This document shows positions 9,135 to 19,300 of a stretch of 64,000 nucleotides of DNA, in pieces (the stretch's first letter is position 1; the number at the start of each line of letters is the position of its first letter). The translations under genes and the position numbers were made by a program. This stretch comes from Christiangramia forsetii KT0803 (GTDB lineage Bacteria > Bacteroidota > Bacteroidia > Flavobacteriales > Flavobacteriaceae): NCBI RefSeq assembly GCF_000060345.1, contig NC_008571.1, positions 3,228,501 through 3,292,500 on the forward strand, read 5' to 3'. The notes under the pieces were generated by a model. That model saw nothing but the letters and a program-made list of their open reading frames with translations. It searched no databases and had not been told where the DNA came from.

Positions 9135-11915
9135 TTAATTATTTTCTTCTTCGTTTAAATTCTTATCAAAAACACTGTTGATCACACGTTCGTGACGTTT
9201 CTTGAAACGCACAGAACTACCGGCAGCAGGTGACCCGTAAAATTTACGACTGCAGACCCTGAATTTTCGTGCTTCTTCAAAATGTAATAGTAAGTGACTG
9301 TAAGCTCCCATATTACGTGGTTCTTCTTGCGCCCACACTACATCATCAGCATTTTTATATGTATCCATCAACTCTTTCATTTTTGAAATTGGTAATGGAA
9401 ATAACTGTTCTATCCTAACAAGTGCCACATCTTCTCTTTCATTCTCTTCTCTATGTTTTAGAAGATCATAATAGAATTTACCTGTACAGAATACCAGTGT
9501 TTTTATCTTTTCAATATTAGCATCATGATCATCTATTACAGGCTGAAAACTTCCTGTAGCAAACTCCTCTTTGGTAGAGATCACTTTTGAATGTCTTAAT
9601 AAACTTTTCGGGGTAAAGATGATCAAAGGCTTTCTAAACTTAGCCTTCATTTGTCTTCTTAGAATATGGAACATATTGGCAGGTGTAGAAACATCTGCTA
9701 CATACATATTATCTTTAGCACAAAGTTGAAGAAAACGCTCCATTCTTCCTGAAGAGTGTTCTGCTCCCTGACCTTCGTAACCATGAGGCAATAACATCAC
9801 CAGACCGTTTTGAAGTTTCCATTTATCTTCGGCCGCTGATATATATTGATCTATTACAATCTGAGCTCCATTCACAAAATCTCCGAACTGAGCTTCCCAT
9901 ATATTAAGCGTAGTTGGACTTGCCATGGAATATCCATAATCAAAACCAACAACTCCATATTCTGAAAGTGGAGAATTATAGATAAAGAAATCTCCGTCTC
10001 TTTCTTCTATGTTATTATGAAGAATGATCTCTTCTTCACTGTCTTCTACCTTTACTACCGCATGACGGTGTGAAAATGTACCCCTTTCACTATCCTGCCC
10101 GCTAATTCTAATATTATATCCTTCAGCCATCAAAGATCCATAAGCCAGATGTTCTGCCATAGACCAGTCTAACTTATTATCTTCAAAGTACATTTTTTTT
10201 CTGCCGTCTATGATCTTCTTAATCTTTCTCATAAACTTTTTCCCTTCCGGCAATTGAGAAACAGCTTCTGCAACTTTATCCAGCCTGTCAAGATCGAATG
10301 TGGTATCCACATCCTTCATCATTTCATCTTCCTGGGCACTTTCAAAGCCTTCCCACTCCTCTGCCATAAATGGCGTAATTCTGGTTGTTTCTTCTTTTCG
10401 GGAATCTTCCAGGTTTTCTTCCAGTGCCGCTTTATAAGTATCTTCTAATTCTTTTAGATATTCATCGTCTGCGACTCCTTGTTTTTTCAGCTTCTCAAAA
10501 TAAATATCCCGAGCATTTTCATGCTTGGAGATAGCTTTATAAAGTTTAGGCTGAGTAAATCTTGGCTCGTCCCCTTCATTATGCCCGTATTTTCTGTAAC
10601 CAAGAAGGTCAATGAATACGTCCCGCTTAAACTTCATCCTGAAATCCAATGCAAAAAGCATGGCATGTACCACAGCTTCAGCATCATCTGAATTTACATG
10701 AAGTACCGGGGAAAGGGTTACTTTCCCAACATCTGTACAATAGGTTGAACTTCTGGCATCCAGATAATTTGTTGTAAATCCAATCTGGTTATTTACTACA
10801 ATATGAATGGTTCCACCGGTTTCATAACCTTCCAGCTGGGCCATTTGCACTATTTCATAAGCTATTCCCTGTCCGGCAATAGCTGCATCACCATGCACCA
10901 GGATTGGCAGTACTTTAGAATTATCACCCTTGTAACGACGATCCTGTTTCGCACGGGTAATCCCCTCTACTACCGCTCCTACCGTTTCCAGGTGAGAAGG
11001 GTTGGGAGCAATATTTATATTTATTCCTTTTCCACTATCGGTTTTTCGACAGGAAGTCCATCCCAGGTGATATTTTACGTCTCCATCAAAAATATCCTGT
11101 TCGTAATCTTTTCCGTCAAATTCACTAAAAATATCTTTAGCACTTTTTCCGAAGATATTCGTGAGGGTATTTAATCTTCCACGGTGGGCCATCCCCATCA
11201 CAAATTCTTCCACACCAAATTCCGCTGCTTTCTCAATTATAGCATCAAGTCCGGGAATTAGGCTCTCTCCACCTTCCAGTGAAAAACGTTTTTGCCCAAC
11301 ATATTTGGTATGAAGAAAAGATTCAAAGGAAACTGCTTCGTTAAGTTTCTTTAGTATTTGTTTCTTCTGAGCATCGTCAAATTCTGGATGATTCTCATTA
11401 ACGTTCAGCTTATCCTGTATCCACTGTAACTCTTCAGGCTTACGAATATACATATACTCGATCCCAATAGATTCACAGTAAATATTCTCAAGATGCCTAA
11501 CGATTTCTTTTAAAGTAGTAGGCCCAATCCCAAGTATATCCCCGGCATTGAAAGTTGTTTGCAGGTCGCTTTCTTCAAGACCAAAGTTGGAAATCTCCAG
11601 CGTCGGCTCGTACTTCCTGCGTTCTCTTACAGGATTTGTTTTGGTAAACAAATGCCCTCGGGTTCTGTAACCGTCAATTAAGCGTATTACCTGAAATTCT
11701 TTAATTACGTGTGCTGGTATATCTCCTTCTGCAAAATCTACAGGAGCCTCTCCCAATACTTCTTCTGAAATGCCGTTTTCTTGCATTCCAAAGTCAAATC
11801 CCTGGAAAAAAGCCCTCCAACTGGGCTCCACACTATCAGGATGTTTTAGATATTGATCGTAAAGTTCTGCGAAATATGCAGTATGAGCAGCATTTAGAAA
11901 TGAAAATCTATCCAT
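9135..11915 (-). CDS. sucA: 2-oxoglutarate dehydrogenase E1 component
   Basis: Thiamine-diphosphate enzyme of 926 residues that decarboxylates 2-oxoglutarate and succinylates the lipoyl group of SucB. The N-terminal FLNAAHTAYFAELYDQYL is the E2-binding element. GMAHRGRLNTL, HGDAAIAGQG and YGHNEGDEPRFTQP are the conserved substrate and TPP-site motifs, and the C-terminal PRNMGAYSH is typical. Length is normal. CAAAAATA at 11955-11962 read leftward is TATTTTTG, a fitting -7 promoter element about 40 bases before the start. First gene of sucA-sucB. Confidence 0.97.
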   Translation of the reverse strand: MDRFSFLNAAHTAYFAELYDQYLKHPDSVEPSWRAFFQGFDFGMQENGISEEVLGEAPVDFAEGDIPAHVIKEFQVIRLIDGYRTRGHLFTKTNPVRERRKYEPTLEISNFGLEESDLQTTFNAGDILGIGPTTLKEIVRHLENIYCESIGIEYMYIRKPEELQWIQDKLNVNENHPEFDDAQKKQILKKLNEAVSFESFLHTKYVGQKRFSLEGGESLIPGLDAIIEKAAEFGVEEFVMGMAHRGRLNTLTNIFGKSAKDIFSEFDGKDYEQDIFDGDVKYHLGWTSCRKTDSGKGININIAPNPSHLETVGAVVEGITRAKQDRRYKGDNSKVLPILVHGDAAIAGQGIAYEIVQMAQLEGYETGGTIHIVVNNQIGFTTNYLDARSSTYCTDVGKVTLSPVLHVNSDDAEAVVHAMLFALDFRMKFKRDVFIDLLGYRKYGHNEGDEPRFTQPKLYKAISKHENARDIYFEKLKKQGVADDEYLKELEDTYKAALEENLEDSRKEETTRITPFMAEEWEGFESAQEDEMMKDVDTTFDLDRLDKVAEAVSQLPEGKKFMRKIKKIIDGRKKMYFEDNKLDWSMAEHLAYGSLMAEGYNIRISGQDSERGTFSHRHAVVKVEDSEEEIILHNNIEERDGDFFIYNSPLSEYGVVGFDYGYSMASPTTLNIWEAQFGDFVNGAQIVIDQYISAAEDKWKLQNGLVMLLPHGYEGQGAEHSSGRMERFLQLCAKDNMYVADVSTPANMFHILRRQMKAKFRKPLIIFTPKSLLRHSKVISTKEEFATGSFQPVIDDHDANIEKIKTLVFCTGKFYYDLLKHREENEREDVALVRIEQLFPLPISKMKELMDTYKNADDVVWAQEEPRNMGAYSHLLLHFEEARKFRVCSRKFYGSPAAGSSVRFKKRHERVINSVFDKNLNEEENN

Positions 11916-12071
11916 AAAATTGAAACAAATGTTTCTTTTGTTTTAAAAACATTACAAAAATACAATTTTTAAAAAAAACAGCTTGTAGCCATTATGATAA
12001 TTCTCTATTGGATTATAGGAATTTTAACACTGCTTAAAAATGAATAGGTTAACGGCTAAGATTTGGAAAAA

Positions 12072-13046
12072 TTAAACCTGACGCTCCATGAGCATTTCTC
12101 CAAAATTGCGAAGCGGACCTTTCTTTTCTTCTGGTAACTGAATTTTTTCCAGAATTTTAAAAGCCTTATCAGTATAGACCTGAATTTCTTTCCTGGTAAG
12201 TTCTGCAGCGCCACTACTTTCGAAAAGTGACTTTACTGCCTCAATTTTCCCTGAATTTTCAATAGGAGAAATAGAATACAAATGTTCTAATTGTAACGCC
12301 TCATTCCTGGTAGCCAGTTCAAGAGTTTTTAAATATAAGAAGGTCTTTTTATTTTCAATAATATCCCCTCCCAACTGTTTTCCGAAAGTTTCAGGATCTC
12401 CAAAGGCATCCAGATAGTCATCCTGAAGCTGGAAAGCAATTCCCAATAATCTTCCATACTGGTAAATTGCTTCTTTACATGCTGTAGAAGTTTGAGCTAC
12501 GATAGCTCCCATTTGCAGGGAAGCACCTACCAAAACTGCGGTTTTATACTCTATCATTTTGAGATAATTTTCTATACTCACATTATCTCGTGTCTCAAAA
12601 TCGATATCGTATTGTTGCCCTTCACAAACCTCAATGGCTGTTTTAGTAAATAATTTTGACAACTCTTTAAATGTATCCCCTTCGTAGCTTTCAAATAATT
12701 GATAAGCATTTATAAGCATTGCATCTCCAGAAAGTATTCCTGTATTAATATCCCATTTTTCATGAACAGTTTCCTTCCCTCTTCTTAAAGGAGCATCATC
12801 CATAATATCGTCGTGCACCAGTGAAAAATTGTGGAATATTTCAATTGCTAAAGCAGCATCCAGCGCCTTTTTATAATTACAATCAAAAATTTCTGTGGCC
12901 ATAAGCACCAAAACAGGTCTTAATCTCTTCCCTCCCTGTTCAAGAATATAAACCATCGGCTCATACAAATTAGCAGGTTCTTTGACCTTAATCTTTTCAT
13001 GTAGATAATCTATAATCGCTTCTCTATACTGGGAAATGGCAAGCAT
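12072..13046 (-). CDS. Polyprenyl diphosphate synthase family protein
   Basis: Isoprenoid chain-elongating enzyme of 324 residues. The first aspartate-rich motif is VHDDIMDDAPLRRG and the second is QLQDDYLDAFGD, both complete, so it should be active. Upstream GGKRLRPVLVL binds the diphosphate. Sequence alone does not settle the chain length (farnesyl, geranylgeranyl or longer); the family is often annotated as octaprenyl or geranylgeranyl synthase. It runs leftward, divergent from the tetR gene, with about 140 bases between. Confidence 0.9.
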   Translation of the reverse strand: MLAISQYREAIIDYLHEKIKVKEPANLYEPMVYILEQGGKRLRPVLVLMATEIFDCNYKKALDAALAIEIFHNFSLVHDDIMDDAPLRRGKETVHEKWDINTGILSGDAMLINAYQLFESYEGDTFKELSKLFTKTAIEVCEGQQYDIDFETRDNVSIENYLKMIEYKTAVLVGASLQMGAIVAQTSTACKEAIYQYGRLLGIAFQLQDDYLDAFGDPETFGKQLGGDIIENKKTFLYLKTLELATRNEALQLEHLYSISPIENSGKIEAVKSLFESSGAAELTRKEIQVYTDKAFKILEKIQLPEEKKGPLRNFGEMLMERQV

Positions 13047-13126
13047 GAAGTAATAAATTTTCCGCTAAAATACCATAATTGGAAGTATTTCAAATTCTAT
13101 AGTCATGTTAAATAATAGTAAACTTT

Positions 13127-13168
13127 GGAAACTATTTTTGTTTATAAAGTTTCCTTCAACTACTTTTG
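13127..13168 (+). promoter_or_regulatory. Promoter of the efflux operon with overlapping TetR-type operator
   Basis: TTTG at 13137-13140 and TACTTTTG at 13161-13168, 20 bases apart, match the Bacteroidetes -33/-7 consensus. A perfect inverted repeat, GGAAACT (13127-13133) and AGTTTCC (13148-13154) with 14 bases between, brackets the -33 element. Position and symmetry suggest the binding site of the TetR protein encoded 22 bases downstream, giving autorepression; this is inference. Confidence 0.65.
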
Positions 13169-13189
13169 CCAAAATTTTAATAAAAAAGG

Positions 13190-13789
13190 GTGCAGGAAAA
13201 AATATTAAATACCGCTACCGAGATGTTTCTCCAATATGGTTTTAAAAGTGTAACCATGGATGATATTGCCGAAAAACTGGGAATATCTAAGAAAACTATC
13301 TATGCGCATTATTCCACGAAAAATAAATTGGTGCAGGCCGCCGGGTCGCATTTACTGCAAAGTATTTCTGAAGGAATTAATAAGGTAAGATCAAGAAACC
13401 TCAATCCGGTGATTGAGAATTTTGAAATTAAACGCTTCGTGAATCAGCATCTGAAAGGAGAGAAAACTTCTCCCCATTTTCAATTAAAAAAATACTACCC
13501 CAAGATCTTCAACAAACTTATAGAAGAACAATTTAATGTTTTGGAGAATTGTGTTGAAGACAATATTTCTCGCGGAATAGAACTCGGTTATTACAGAAAA
13601 CAAATTCATATTCCTTTTGTATGCAGAATACATTTTGTGGGAATGATGGGAATTAAGGATAAAGAAATGTTCCCTCTGGAAGAATTTAGTGAAGGGGATT
13701 TAACAGAAGAATTTCTGAATTATCACCTTCGGGCAATATGTACAGAAAAAGGAATTAAAACTTTAGAAGAATTTAAAGCAACCTCATGA
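13190..13789 (+). CDS. TetR family transcriptional regulator
   Basis: Regulator of 199 residues. The N-terminal helix-turn-helix (about 5-55) reads FGFK-type TetR: ATEMFLQYGFKSVTMDDIA then LGISKKTIYAHYSTKNKL. The rest is a variable ligand-binding domain. The start is GTG at 13190, the only start that keeps the full first helix. Its last bases overlap the start of the TolC gene by four (ATGA), so it is translationally coupled to the efflux genes and most likely represses this operon; the inducing ligand is unknown. Confidence 0.92.
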   Translation: MQEKILNTATEMFLQYGFKSVTMDDIAEKLGISKKTIYAHYSTKNKLVQAAGSHLLQSISEGINKVRSRNLNPVIENFEIKRFVNQHLKGEKTSPHFQLKKYYPKIFNKLIEEQFNVLENCVEDNISRGIELGYYRKQIHIPFVCRIHFVGMMGIKDKEMFPLEEFSEGDLTEEFLNYHLRAICTEKGIKTLEEFKATS

Positions 13790-15177
13790 GAATATCATTT
13801 AGAAAACGATTTCTATTAATACTAATAGCGGCCATGGGTGGTATTATGGCTGTAAATGCCCAGGATAGTATCTCAAATCAAGACTATAGTTTTAGTCTGG
13901 AAGAAGCTATTAGATACGGACTGGAAAACTCCTATAATTCTCAAACCGCCAGCAAAGATGTTGCTATCGCATTAAAACAGAAGTGGGAAATTATATCCCA
14001 GGGACTTCCACAAATTAGCGCCAATGCAGAATATAGAAATAATCTGGTACAACCTGTTACCCTGTTGCCTGGAGCAATAGCCGGAGGGGAACCCGGAACA
14101 TTCGTTCCTGTTACTTTTGGTACCAAGCAAAACCTCACCGCTACAGCTACCTGGAACCAATTAATTTTTGATGGCTCCTATATTGTTGGTATTCAGTCTT
14201 CCAAAACCTTGCTTCAAATTACTGAAAACGCAAAAATAAAAACAGACTTAGAGGTAAAGAAAGCCATTACCGACGCTTATGGTAATGTATTGTTAGCAGA
14301 AGAAAATATTGAGATCTTAAAAAACAACCTAAAGACAGTTCAAAAAAATCTTGATGACACTCAAGTAATTTTCGAAAATGGCCTTGCTGAAGAAGAAGAA
14401 GTAGAGCAACTTAAAATTACCCAGTTAGGTTTACAGGCTAATCTCAATAATGCTGTGCGTATGGAAGATATTGCCTATGATATGCTGAAAGTAACTATGG
14501 GTATCCCGGTAGAAAATCCAATACAGGTAGAAGATGAGCTCGATCAATTAAGTATGGAAAATTTTGATCTTTTACTGCTTTCTAAAGAAATAAATGTAGA
14601 AGAAAATATAGATTATCGAATTGCTGAAGATCAGGCGAACAGCGCCGAGATTGAGGTTAAGTTAGAGAAAAGTAAGGCACTTCCAACACTTTCAGCATTT
14701 GTAAATTATGGTGCACAGGGAAACAGTGATGATTTCACTTTTTTCACCAATAACCAAACATATTTTGATCAGTCTATATTAGGGCTTAGCTTAAACGTTC
14801 CTATTTTCAGTAGCGGGATGCGAAGTGCCAGAACTGCACAAAAAGAACTGGCTTATGAGCAATCTTTATTAGAGTTGGAACAGACGAAAAACCAGGTTAA
14901 ACTTAATATTCAAACAGCTAAAAATGATTATAGCTTCAGTCTTGAAAATTATGAAAACAAAAAACAAAATTTAAATCTTGCTGAACGCATTGAAAATAAA
15001 AATCAAATTAAATTTTTTGAAGGTCTGGCAACCAGCTTTGAGTTAAGTGAAGCGCAACGCCAATTATACCAGGCACAACAGGAGTACCTGCAAGCCATGC
15101 TGGATGTAATTACCCAAAAAGCCAAATTGGAAAATCTGTTAGACACTACCACCTATTCTGAAAATTATGACAATTAA
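13786..15177 (+). CDS. TolC family outer membrane efflux protein
   Basis: Outer membrane channel of a tripartite efflux pump, 463 residues. A signal peptide (about 1-25, ending VNAQD) is followed by two repeated TolC halves rich in long helices (LEEAIRYGLENSYNS near 37-51; the second half begins around 265). Length and heptad-like helices fit the family. Overlaps the regulator before it by four bases and the adaptor reading frame after it is 22 bases downstream. Confidence 0.92.
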   Translation: MRISFRKRFLLILIAAMGGIMAVNAQDSISNQDYSFSLEEAIRYGLENSYNSQTASKDVAIALKQKWEIISQGLPQISANAEYRNNLVQPVTLLPGAIAGGEPGTFVPVTFGTKQNLTATATWNQLIFDGSYIVGIQSSKTLLQITENAKIKTDLEVKKAITDAYGNVLLAEENIEILKNNLKTVQKNLDDTQVIFENGLAEEEEVEQLKITQLGLQANLNNAVRMEDIAYDMLKVTMGIPVENPIQVEDELDQLSMENFDLLLLSKEINVEENIDYRIAEDQANSAEIEVKLEKSKALPTLSAFVNYGAQGNSDDFTFFTNNQTYFDQSILGLSLNVPIFSSGMRSARTAQKELAYEQSLLELEQTKNQVKLNIQTAKNDYSFSLENYENKKQNLNLAERIENKNQIKFFEGLATSFELSEAQRQLYQAQQEYLQAMLDVITQKAKLENLLDTTTYSENYDN

Positions 15178-15199
15178 AAAACACTTTAATCATATTCCC

Positions 15200-16360
15200 A
15201 TGAAAAAGTTTCTATTTATACTTACCACATCACTTATTCTAAGCTCTTGCGGAGGTAACGATAAATCTGTAGACGCCCTAATTGAAGATGGTGATCTTAG
15301 CGCAATTAAAGAAAGAAAAACAGCCTTAAGTACTCAGCAAAGAGAATTAAAGTCTGAAATTGAGAAATTAAACAGCTACATTCAGAAAAAGGAAAAAAAG
15401 CAGGCTGCAGTATTAGTTTCTACTCAAAAATTGAATGATTCTATTTTCAAACATTTTGTGGAAGTTCAGGGTAATGTAGAAACCGATAAGAATATTATTC
15501 TTTATCCTGAATACTCCGGAGTTCTTACCGAGGTATATGTAAACGAGGGGCAGCAGGTATCCAAGGGACAGCGACTGGCGAAAATTGATGATGGAGGTCT
15601 TAGCAGTCAGGTTGCCCAGCAGGAAACGCAAACCGCTCTGGCTAAAACCACTTTTGAAAGACGTAAGCGTTTATGGGATCAAAAAATAGGTTCAGAGATC
15701 CAATTTCTGGAAGCGAAAGCCAATTATGAAGCTTCCCTGGATGCTACCAATCAGCTAAAATCACAATTAGGGAAAACCATTATTAAAGCTCCTTTTAGCG
15801 GGGTAATAGATAATGTAATTGCTGAACAGGGCCAGGTGGTAAATCAAGGGCAAACGGAAGTTATTAGGCTGGTCAACCTTAGCGATATGTATGTAAAGGC
15901 ATCTTTACCAGAAAACTACTTAAACAATATAAAAGTTGGAACAGAAGTGAGTATAAACCTTGCTTCCATTGGTCAGGAATTTAAGGGCACCGTACGCCAG
16001 GTTGGGAATTATATAAATCCTGATAACAGAACCTTTGATGTAGAGATCGATATTCCAAATAAAAACGGCCAGGTAAAACCAAACCTAATCGCCACGGTAA
16101 AAGTGAATGATTATACCAGTGAAGGCGCTATTACCATTCCGGAAAACATTCTTCAGGAGAATTCTGAAGGAGAAACTATTGCCTATATATATGAAGTAAA
16201 AAGTGATTCTACCGGAGTTGCGAAAAGAGTCGTTTTAGAAATCGGACTGAATTACGGTAACGAGATCGAAGTGAAAAGTGGATTGAATGATGGTGACGTT
16301 GTTATTATTGAAGGCGCCAAAAGTGTACGTGACGGACAACTTGTTACTACCAAAAATTAG
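15200..16360 (+). CDS. RND efflux periplasmic adaptor (HlyD/MFP family lipoprotein)
   Basis: Periplasmic adaptor linking the inner-membrane pump and the TolC channel, 386 residues. I choose the ATG at 15200 because it begins a lipoprotein signal MKKFLFIL...ILSSC with a good lipobox; an upstream in-frame ATG at 15167 overlaps the previous gene and would spoil the signal. A coiled-coil hairpin precedes and follows the split lipoyl/barrel-sandwich domain (YVNEGQQVSKGQRLAKID; IIKAPFSGVIDNV), then beta-barrel and membrane-proximal domains. Middle gene of the tetR-tolC-hlyD-acrB operon. Confidence 0.92.
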   Translation: MKKFLFILTTSLILSSCGGNDKSVDALIEDGDLSAIKERKTALSTQQRELKSEIEKLNSYIQKKEKKQAAVLVSTQKLNDSIFKHFVEVQGNVETDKNIILYPEYSGVLTEVYVNEGQQVSKGQRLAKIDDGGLSSQVAQQETQTALAKTTFERRKRLWDQKIGSEIQFLEAKANYEASLDATNQLKSQLGKTIIKAPFSGVIDNVIAEQGQVVNQGQTEVIRLVNLSDMYVKASLPENYLNNIKVGTEVSINLASIGQEFKGTVRQVGNYINPDNRTFDVEIDIPNKNGQVKPNLIATVKVNDYTSEGAITIPENILQENSEGETIAYIYEVKSDSTGVAKRVVLEIGLNYGNEIEVKSGLNDGDVVIIEGAKSVRDGQLVTTKN

Positions 16361-16375
16361 AAAATAGATTGCATT

Positions 16376-19300
16376 ATGGGCAAGAATACTTATAAAGAAT
16401 TTAGCATATCATCCTGGGCGATCGAGAATAAAATGACGGTATATGTAATTATATCCATCATTCTATTTTTAGGAGTTTACTCCTATTACACGATGCCCAG
16501 AGAATCTTTTCCTGAAATTATAGAAACTAAAATTTATGTGAGTTCTATAAATCCAGGGAACTCAGCTGAAGACGTAGAGAAATTTATTACCGAACCGCTG
16601 GAAGAAGAATTCAACAATATTGGTGGAGTACGGGAAATCAGTTCCACTACCCTTCAGGATTATTCTATGGTGATTATAGAATTTGAGGAGGATGTAGAAA
16701 TTCCTACTGCCAAGCAACGGGTAAAAGATAAAGTAGACCAGGTAAAAGCTGAAACCACCTGGCCTACGCTGGATAACGGAGCTAAGGTAGAACCCAATGT
16801 ATTTGACCTTAACCTTTCAGAAGAGCAACCTATTCTGAATATTAACCTTACCGGAAACTATCCTATTCAGCAACTAAAAGATTACGCAGAATATCTTCAG
16901 GATAAAATTGAATTGCTTCCCCCTATTAAAGAAGCAACCATTAGGGGAGTGGAAGATCAGGAAGTAGAGATTGCCGTAGATGTCTATAAAATGACCGCCT
17001 CCCAGGTAAGCTTCAACGACATTATAAATGCCGTACGTGGTGAGAACAATACCATTTCCGGAGGTAATGTTATAAGTAATGGTGTTCAGAAAAACATTCG
17101 AATTCTAGGCGAAATAGAAAACCCAAAAGAGCTTAGAAACGTAGTGGTGAAAACCGATGGCGGTAATATTTTTCTTAAAGACATTGCCACCATTAATTTT
17201 AAAGATCAGGATCCAACCACGTATGCCAGGGAGTACGGTAATCCCGTAGTAATGCTGGATGTAAAAAAACGTGCCGGTAAAAATATGATCGCCGCCGTAG
17301 AAAACATTAAGGAAATTGTAAAAGAAGAGCAGGAGAATTATTTGCCGGATGATCTTAATATTTCCCTGACCAATGACCAGTCTATTAAAACCCAGAACCA
17401 GGTAGACGACCTGGTAAATAATATCATTTTTGGGGTAATCCTGGTAGTATTAGTACTGATGTTTTTCCTGGGCTTTAGGAATGCATTATTCGTGGGATTT
17501 GCTATTCCGCTTTCCATGCTTATGTCGCTATTCATCCTATCCTCATTAGGCTTTACCATGAACACCATGGTACTTTTTGGTCTGGTAATGGGACTTGGAA
17601 TGCTGGTAGATAATGGAATTGTGGTGGTAGAGAATGTATATTCCCTGATGAGCCAGGGGATGCCGCGTATGAAAGCTGCCAAACAGGGTATGGGTGAAAT
17701 CGCCTGGCCCATTATTGCTTCCACGGCAACCACGCTGGCAGCCTTCTTTCCTTTAGGCTTATGGCCCGGATTAATTGGAAAATTCATGATTTATTTTCCG
17801 ATAACCCTTTCAGTGGTATTAGGATCTTCCTTATTCGTGGCCCTAATCATCAATTCCATGCTTACTTCCAAATTCATGAAAACTGAAGAGGAGTCATTAA
17901 CCAAGAAAAAACTTATACGTTGGAGTTTAATCCTTGCAGGTGTTGGGATCGTATTACTTATTACAGGATACATATTAGATGTAGCGGGACTTCGAGGAAT
18001 AGGAAATTTGAGTATTCTTGCTGCAATCATGCTGTGGGTTTATAAGTATTTCCTTGCAGGAGCTGTAGATTATTTCCAGTTTAAGGCACTAAAAAGATTA
18101 GAAAATTTATATGAAGGTTTCTTAAAATATGCCCTAAAAGGAAGAAAGGCTTATGTATTCTTCTTCGGAACATTTGGCATACTTATTTTATCTTTCTTTT
18201 TAGTGGCTGTAGCGCAACCAGATGTGTTGTTTTTTCCTGAAAATGAACCAAACCAGATTATCACCTATATAGAATATCCTCAAGGAACAGATATCAAGAA
18301 AACCAACGAACTCACCAGGAAAATTGAAGAGCGAGTTTATGATGCCATTGAAAAATATCAGGACGATGATGGTTATAACTATATGGTAGAATCTGCTATT
18401 TCTCAGGTAGGTCAGGGTGCGGGGAATCCTCAAACTGATGCCGGACAAGCTAACGAGATGCCCCACAAAGGGAAAATAACCCTTTCTATGCGGGAATTTC
18501 AGAAGCGTCGAGGTGTGAAGAGTAGCGCTGTTTTGGCTGAAGTTCGGGATGCAGTAAAAGGATTTCCGGGAGCTTCGATTATTGTAGAAAAAGATGCAGC
18601 AGGTCCACCAACCGGCTATCCAATTAATATTGAATTAAGCGGAGACAATTATGAAGATATGTTGCGCGAAGCTGAAAGCATGCGAAACTTTATAGAAGGA
18701 CTGAATATCGCCGGGATAGAAGAGCTAAAAATAGACGTAAATAAATCTAAACCGGAGATGGATGTTCAGGTAGATCGTGGAAAAGCAGGTCAGTTGGGGA
18801 TTTCTACTTCAACAATTGGTCAAACTCTAAGAAGATCTATCTATGGAGAAGAAATTTCCACTTATAAAGAAGGAGATGATGATTATCCAATAAATGTTCG
18901 ATTTGCAGATAAATACCGATACGATGAAAGTGCAATTTTCAATCAGCCGGTAACTTTCAGGAATAATAACGGGAAGCTAATACAGGTGCCTATTTCGTCA
19001 TTAATCACCAAAAGCAACACTTCTTCTTTTAGTTCTATTAAACGAAAAGACCTTAAAAGGATCATTACTGTTTATTCTAATGTTTTGGGTGGATACAATC
19101 CTACCGAGATTGTAAATGAATTGAAAGATGAATTACAAAATTATGAAACTCCATCAGGTATAAATTATTCATTTACCGGTGAACAGGAAGAACAGGCAGA
19201 TAATATGAGTTTCCTTCTTATGGCGCTATTTTATGCTATGGGAGGTATTCTACTAATTCTCGTGGCACAATTCAATTCCATCTCCAAACCTATAATTATC

